DNA from: Mucilaginibacter gotjawali
GTDB taxonomy: Bacteria > Bacteroidota > Bacteroidia > Sphingobacteriales > Sphingobacteriaceae
Assembly: GCF_002355435.1 (NCBI RefSeq)
Contig: NZ_AP017313.1
Span: 5,890,001-5,954,000, forward strand
Direction: 5' to 3'
DNA: 64,000 bases
Below are positions 60,669-64,000 of the stretch, piece by piece. Under the pieces are notes generated by a model that was given only the letters and a program-made list of their open reading frames with translations, made no database searches and was not told the origin of the DNA. Numbering within the stretch: position 1 is the stretch's first letter; each line of letters starts with the position of its first letter. The position numbers and the translations under genes are program-made.

Positions 60669-60669
60669 G

Positions 60670-63600
60670 TTATATCGGTTTATTTTTGTTCAGGATATTT
60701 TTACGCATCATTTTATAATAAAGCAAAGGAACCACCAGCAGCGTTAAAAAGGTGGAAGTGATGGTACCGCCCATTAACGAGATGGCCAGGCCCTGGAAGA
60801 TCGGGTCGAACAAAATAATTACCGCGCCCAGGGCAACAGCGCCTGCGGTTAATAATATCGGAGTGGTACGTACTGCGCCTGCCTCAATAATAGATTGTTT
60901 TAACGGGATACCTTCCCGTAAGCGGATATTGATAAAATCGATCAGCAGCACCGAGTTGCGCACCATTACCCCGGCCAGCGCGATGAAGCCGATCATGCTG
61001 GTGGCAGTAAAATAAGCGCCAAGCATCCAATGACCCAGGATAATACCCACCAGCGATAAAGGAATAGCCGCCAGCATCACCAAGGGCACCGTAAAGTTCT
61101 GGAACCAGCCCACAATGAGGATATAGATCATCAGGATAACCACCGCGAAAGCGATACCCAGGTCGCGGAATACCTCGAAGGTGATCTGCCATTCGCCATC
61201 CCATTTCAGGCTGTAATTGTCTTCCATCACCGGCTGGTGGGTATACTCTTCAGTTAAGGTAAAACTTTTAGGTACTTTAATATTCTTCAAATGATCCGAC
61301 ACATCTGATATCGCATACGAAGGACTTTCCAGGTTCCCGGCCATATCTGCCAGCACATAAACCACTTCCTTTTGGTTTTTGCGGTAGATGCTTTTCTGGC
61401 GGATCTGTTTGGTAACTGTTACCAGGTCCTTTATTGGCACCGTATTGCCCTGCAAGTTGGCGATCTTCAGATCAAGGATATCATCAAGGCTTGATTTATC
61501 GGCATCGTTTAATTGCAGTTTGATTGCAGTTTGCTTATACGATGCTGGCTCCGATAAATTACCAACCGCCATACCCGACAAAGCGGCGTTTACTGTTGCT
61601 GCTACCTGCGCGGTGGCGATGCCATAACGCATCGCTTTATCTTTATTTACTTCGATGTGGTACTCGGGCTGGTCGGCTTCAACCATCCAGTCAACATCCA
61701 CCACATCGGGGGTTTTATTAAACAGGTCTTTTACCTGTTTGGCAATATTTATTTGCTGTTGATAATCCGGGCCGTAAATCTCAGCGACAAGGGTTGACAG
61801 CACGGGAGGGCCAGGCGGCACTTCCACAATTTTAACATTGGCATTGTATTTTTTGGCGATGGCCTGTATTGGGCCGCGCATTTGTTTGGCTATAGCATGG
61901 CTTTGCAGGCTGCGGTCTTTTTTATCAACCAGGTTCACCTGTATATCGGCCACGTTATCCCCACGGCGCAAATCATAGTGCCTTACCAGCCCGTTAAAGC
62001 TGATGGGGGCCGAAGTACCGATATAAGATTCATAATTCATCACCAACGGCTGCCGCGAAACATAGTCGGCAATATCTTTGGTCACCGCCTGGGTTTTCTC
62101 CAGCGTAGTACCGGCCGGCATATCCACCACCACCTGGAACTCGTTCTTGTTATCAAATGGCAGCATTTTTACCGCAACCGCCTTGGTATAAAACATAGAT
62201 AGCGATGCGAAAAGAACCACCACGATACTCAAAATAAATGTCCAGCGTTTCCAGCGGGTTTCCAGCATCGGTTTGATGAAGGCGCTGTAGATCTTATAAA
62301 TGCCGGTTTGCTCAAGCGTGCGTGGCTTGGTTTCTTCATGGCCGATACCTTTCTTTTCTTTTTCCCGCAGGAAAATATAACCCAGGTAAGGTGTAAGCGT
62401 TAAAGCAACGATCAGCGATAACATCATGGCGATGGATGCCCCGATAGGCATCGGGCTCATGTATGGCCCCATCATGCCCGAAACAAAGGCCATTGGCAAT
62501 ACGGCCGCAATAACCGTAAAGGTTGCCAGGATAGTGGGGTTGCCCACTTCGTTAATGGCATATATAGCCGCTTGCAACGGTGGCAGCTTCTTCATTTTAA
62601 AATGCCGGTGCATGTTTTCGGCAATGATGATAGAATCATCAACCACTATACCCGTTATAAATACCAGTGCAAACAGCGTGATGCGGTTGAGCGTGTAATG
62701 CATAAAATAATACGCAAACAGGGTAAGTGCAAAGGTTACCGGTACCGATAAAAATACCACCAGCCCGCCGCGCCAACCCATCGCCAGCATTACAAACACC
62801 GTTACTACCACAATAGCTATAAACAGGTGGAACAGCAGTTCAGATACCTTGTCTGATGCTGTTTCACCATAGTTGCGGGTAACGCTCAGGTGTACATCGT
62901 TAGGCAGCAGATCTTTTTTTAACAATTCGACTTTTTTAAGGATCTGGTCAGACAGCTGCATGGCATCCGCACCTTTCTTCTTGGCGACCGAAAGCGTAAC
63001 TGCCGGGTAATTTGACCTGAATACTTTGGCGTGCGTGGCATCGGCTTTGCCATAACCAAACAGCACGTATTGGTTGGGCGATTCAGGGCCCTCCTCCACT
63101 TTCGCTATTTGCTTTAAATAAACAGGCTGCTGCTGGTTGGTACCCACAATCAGGTTGGCCACATCATCCACCGTAGCTAAAAAGTTGCCGGTCTCTACCG
63201 AAAATGCGGTATCCCTTTGCAGCAGTTCGCCGCCCTGCAGCTGCATATTGCCGCCCTGGATCATTTTGCTGACCGATAAAAAATCAACATGATTTTCAGC
63301 CATCTTATTTTTATCCAGCAATACTTTTATCTCGGTATTGCGCCCGCCAATAATGTTGATATCCGATACATCACTGATCTTTTTAATTTCGCCTGTCAGC
63401 TCCTGGCCAATCTGTTTCAGCTGGTAATCGCTGTATTTATCGCTCCACAGGGTAAGGCCTAAAACGGGCACATCATCAATAGCGCGTGTTTTTATCATGG
63501 GCAGGGTAACGCCCTGCGGCATTTTGTCCAAGTTTTTCATCAGCTCGCTGTAAAGCTTTACCAATGAGCGCTCTACATCTTCGCCGACATAAAACTGTAC

Positions 63601-63891
63601 AATGATCATCGCCTGTCCCTTCATGGAGGTGGAATAAACATACTCTACCCCTTTTACGTTCGAGATGATTTTCTCCATTGGCGCGGATACTTTCGTTTCC
63701 ACATCCTTTGGTTCAGCACCCGGATAGCCAATAAAAATATCGGCCATCGGCACCTGTATCTGCGGCTCTTCTTCCCTCGGAATTAAAAATGTGCTGTACC
63801 CGCCTATCAGTAAAAAGGCGATCATCAGCAATATGGTTAATTTCGACTGTAAAAAAGCCTTTGCTATATTTCCTGCAAATCCGTTCTTCAT
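60670..63891 (-). CDS. RND efflux pump inner-membrane permease (AcrB/CusA superfamily)
   Basis: A 1,073-residue proton-driven exporter working with an adaptor and an outer-membrane channel. It has the repeated two-half layout: TM1 near 12-31, a large periplasmic loop (PREEEPQIQVPMADIFIGYPG at about 34-54), TM2-TM6 from about 345, and the proton-relay Asp pair in GIVVDDSIIIAENM near 415. A second loop (about 575-870) and a final TM block (GWFQNF, VRNSVLLIDFINIRLREG) follow. The acidic pair and the FxVPREEEP style resemble heavy-metal or hydrophobic-compound pumps rather than AcrB itself. The adaptor gene lies immediately upstream and is cut by the window edge. Confidence 0.93.
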   Translation of the reverse strand: MKNGFAGNIAKAFLQSKLTILLMIAFLLIGGYSTFLIPREEEPQIQVPMADIFIGYPGAEPKDVETKVSAPMEKIISNVKGVEYVYSTSMKGQAMIIVQFYVGEDVERSLVKLYSELMKNLDKMPQGVTLPMIKTRAIDDVPVLGLTLWSDKYSDYQLKQIGQELTGEIKKISDVSDINIIGGRNTEIKVLLDKNKMAENHVDFLSVSKMIQGGNMQLQGGELLQRDTAFSVETGNFLATVDDVANLIVGTNQQQPVYLKQIAKVEEGPESPNQYVLFGYGKADATHAKVFRSNYPAVTLSVAKKKGADAMQLSDQILKKVELLKKDLLPNDVHLSVTRNYGETASDKVSELLFHLFIAIVVVTVFVMLAMGWRGGLVVFLSVPVTFALTLFAYYFMHYTLNRITLFALVFITGIVVDDSIIIAENMHRHFKMKKLPPLQAAIYAINEVGNPTILATFTVIAAVLPMAFVSGMMGPYMSPMPIGASIAMMLSLIVALTLTPYLGYIFLREKEKKGIGHEETKPRTLEQTGIYKIYSAFIKPMLETRWKRWTFILSIVVVLFASLSMFYTKAVAVKMLPFDNKNEFQVVVDMPAGTTLEKTQAVTKDIADYVSRQPLVMNYESYIGTSAPISFNGLVRHYDLRRGDNVADIQVNLVDKKDRSLQSHAIAKQMRGPIQAIAKKYNANVKIVEVPPGPPVLSTLVAEIYGPDYQQQINIAKQVKDLFNKTPDVVDVDWMVEADQPEYHIEVNKDKAMRYGIATAQVAATVNAALSGMAVGNLSEPASYKQTAIKLQLNDADKSSLDDILDLKIANLQGNTVPIKDLVTVTKQIRQKSIYRKNQKEVVYVLADMAGNLESPSYAISDVSDHLKNIKVPKSFTLTEEYTHQPVMEDNYSLKWDGEWQITFEVFRDLGIAFAVVILMIYILIVGWFQNFTVPLVMLAAIPLSLVGIILGHWMLGAYFTATSMIGFIALAGVMVRNSVLLIDFINIRLREGIPLKQSIIEAGAVRTTPILLTAGAVALGAVIILFDPIFQGLAISLMGGTITSTFLTLLVVPLLYYKMMRKNILNKNKPI

Positions 63892-63897
63892 CGTTGT

Positions 63898-64000
63898 CTA
63901 TTTAATTTTTACAGGTTCGCCATTAAACAATTTGCCATCGGCGCTTACTATAAACTGCTCGTCAGCGGCGAGGCCGCTCAGCACTTCAACCTTATCGCCA
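63898..64000 (-). CDS. C-terminal end of an RND periplasmic adaptor (partial)
   Basis: The last 33 codons of a minus-strand gene running off the right edge: GDKVEVLSGLAADEQFIVSADGKLFNGEPVKIK (in outline, ending at TAG 63898). The GDKVEVLSGL...DEQFIVS pattern is the usual end of membrane fusion (HlyD-type) adaptors. It lies 6 bp before the pump gene, so adaptor and pump are co-transcribed. Confidence 0.8.
   Translation of the reverse strand, partial: GDKVEVLSGLAADEQFIVSADGKLFNGEPVKIK

Overview
The window looks like chromosomal DNA from a Bacteroidota member of the Sphingobacteriaceae, most like Mucilaginibacter or Pedobacter. Three secreted proteins end in type IX secretion (T9SS) sorting domains. 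IleRS is eukaryote-like and sits with a DksA-like protein and LspA. NagB is fused to a PIG-L domain. TAnnTTTG promoter-like motifs lie just before several starts, and base composition is moderate with long AT-rich intergenic stretches. This placement is inferred from gene content, not from a marker gene. No rRNA, tRNA, CRISPR array, prophage or insertion sequence was recognised.

Layout. 1-11.2 kb: three paralogous T9SS-sorted surface proteins around a GH78 alpha-L-rhamnosidase and a sialate O-acetylesterase-like lipoprotein, which suggests extracellular attack on decorated plant or microbial polysaccharide. 11.4-17.7 kb: a three-gene phosphorelay (PAS histidine kinase, CheY-like regulator, receiver-PAS-histidine kinase) next to an XRE regulator. 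18.4-22 kb: a desaturase and KAS III pair, a small lipoprotein and a DnaJ-KTSC protein. 22.6-26 kb: a ligase-associated-type Lhr helicase, a degenerate RelE-type toxin-antitoxin pair and a second, broken copy of the helicase 5' end. 26-34.3 kb: an M16 peptidase, NagB-PIG-L, AnmK, a TM2 protein and an unrecognised gene. 34.6-39 kb: ileS, dksA-like and lspA, apparently one operon. 39.3-43.6 kb: a MORN/TonB protein, a serine hydrolase and an amidohydrolase. 44-50.8 kb: mutL, two rhomboids, an EEP nuclease, a small membrane protein and a frameshifted tilS. 50.8-64 kb: an OstA-like protein, pepT, small proteins, an M14 carboxypeptidase with a third rhomboid, and an RND efflux locus that runs off the right edge.

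The most striking signal is not a gene. At least ten places carry arrays of 7-9 bp units, often arranged as an array followed by its inverted complement. Each array has its own unit sequence, so they share architecture rather than sequence. Most abut or overlap stop codons, and two lie in frame inside conserved genes: 126 bp (18 heptamers) inside the helicase and 35 bp (5 heptamers) inside ileS. They recall the heptanucleotide STRR repeats of cyanobacteria.

Other notable points are single-base frameshifts at homopolymers in tilS and in the first T9SS gene, a nonsense codon in the RelE toxin, a swapped GIHH signature in IleRS, and a degenerate endonuclease motif in MutL.
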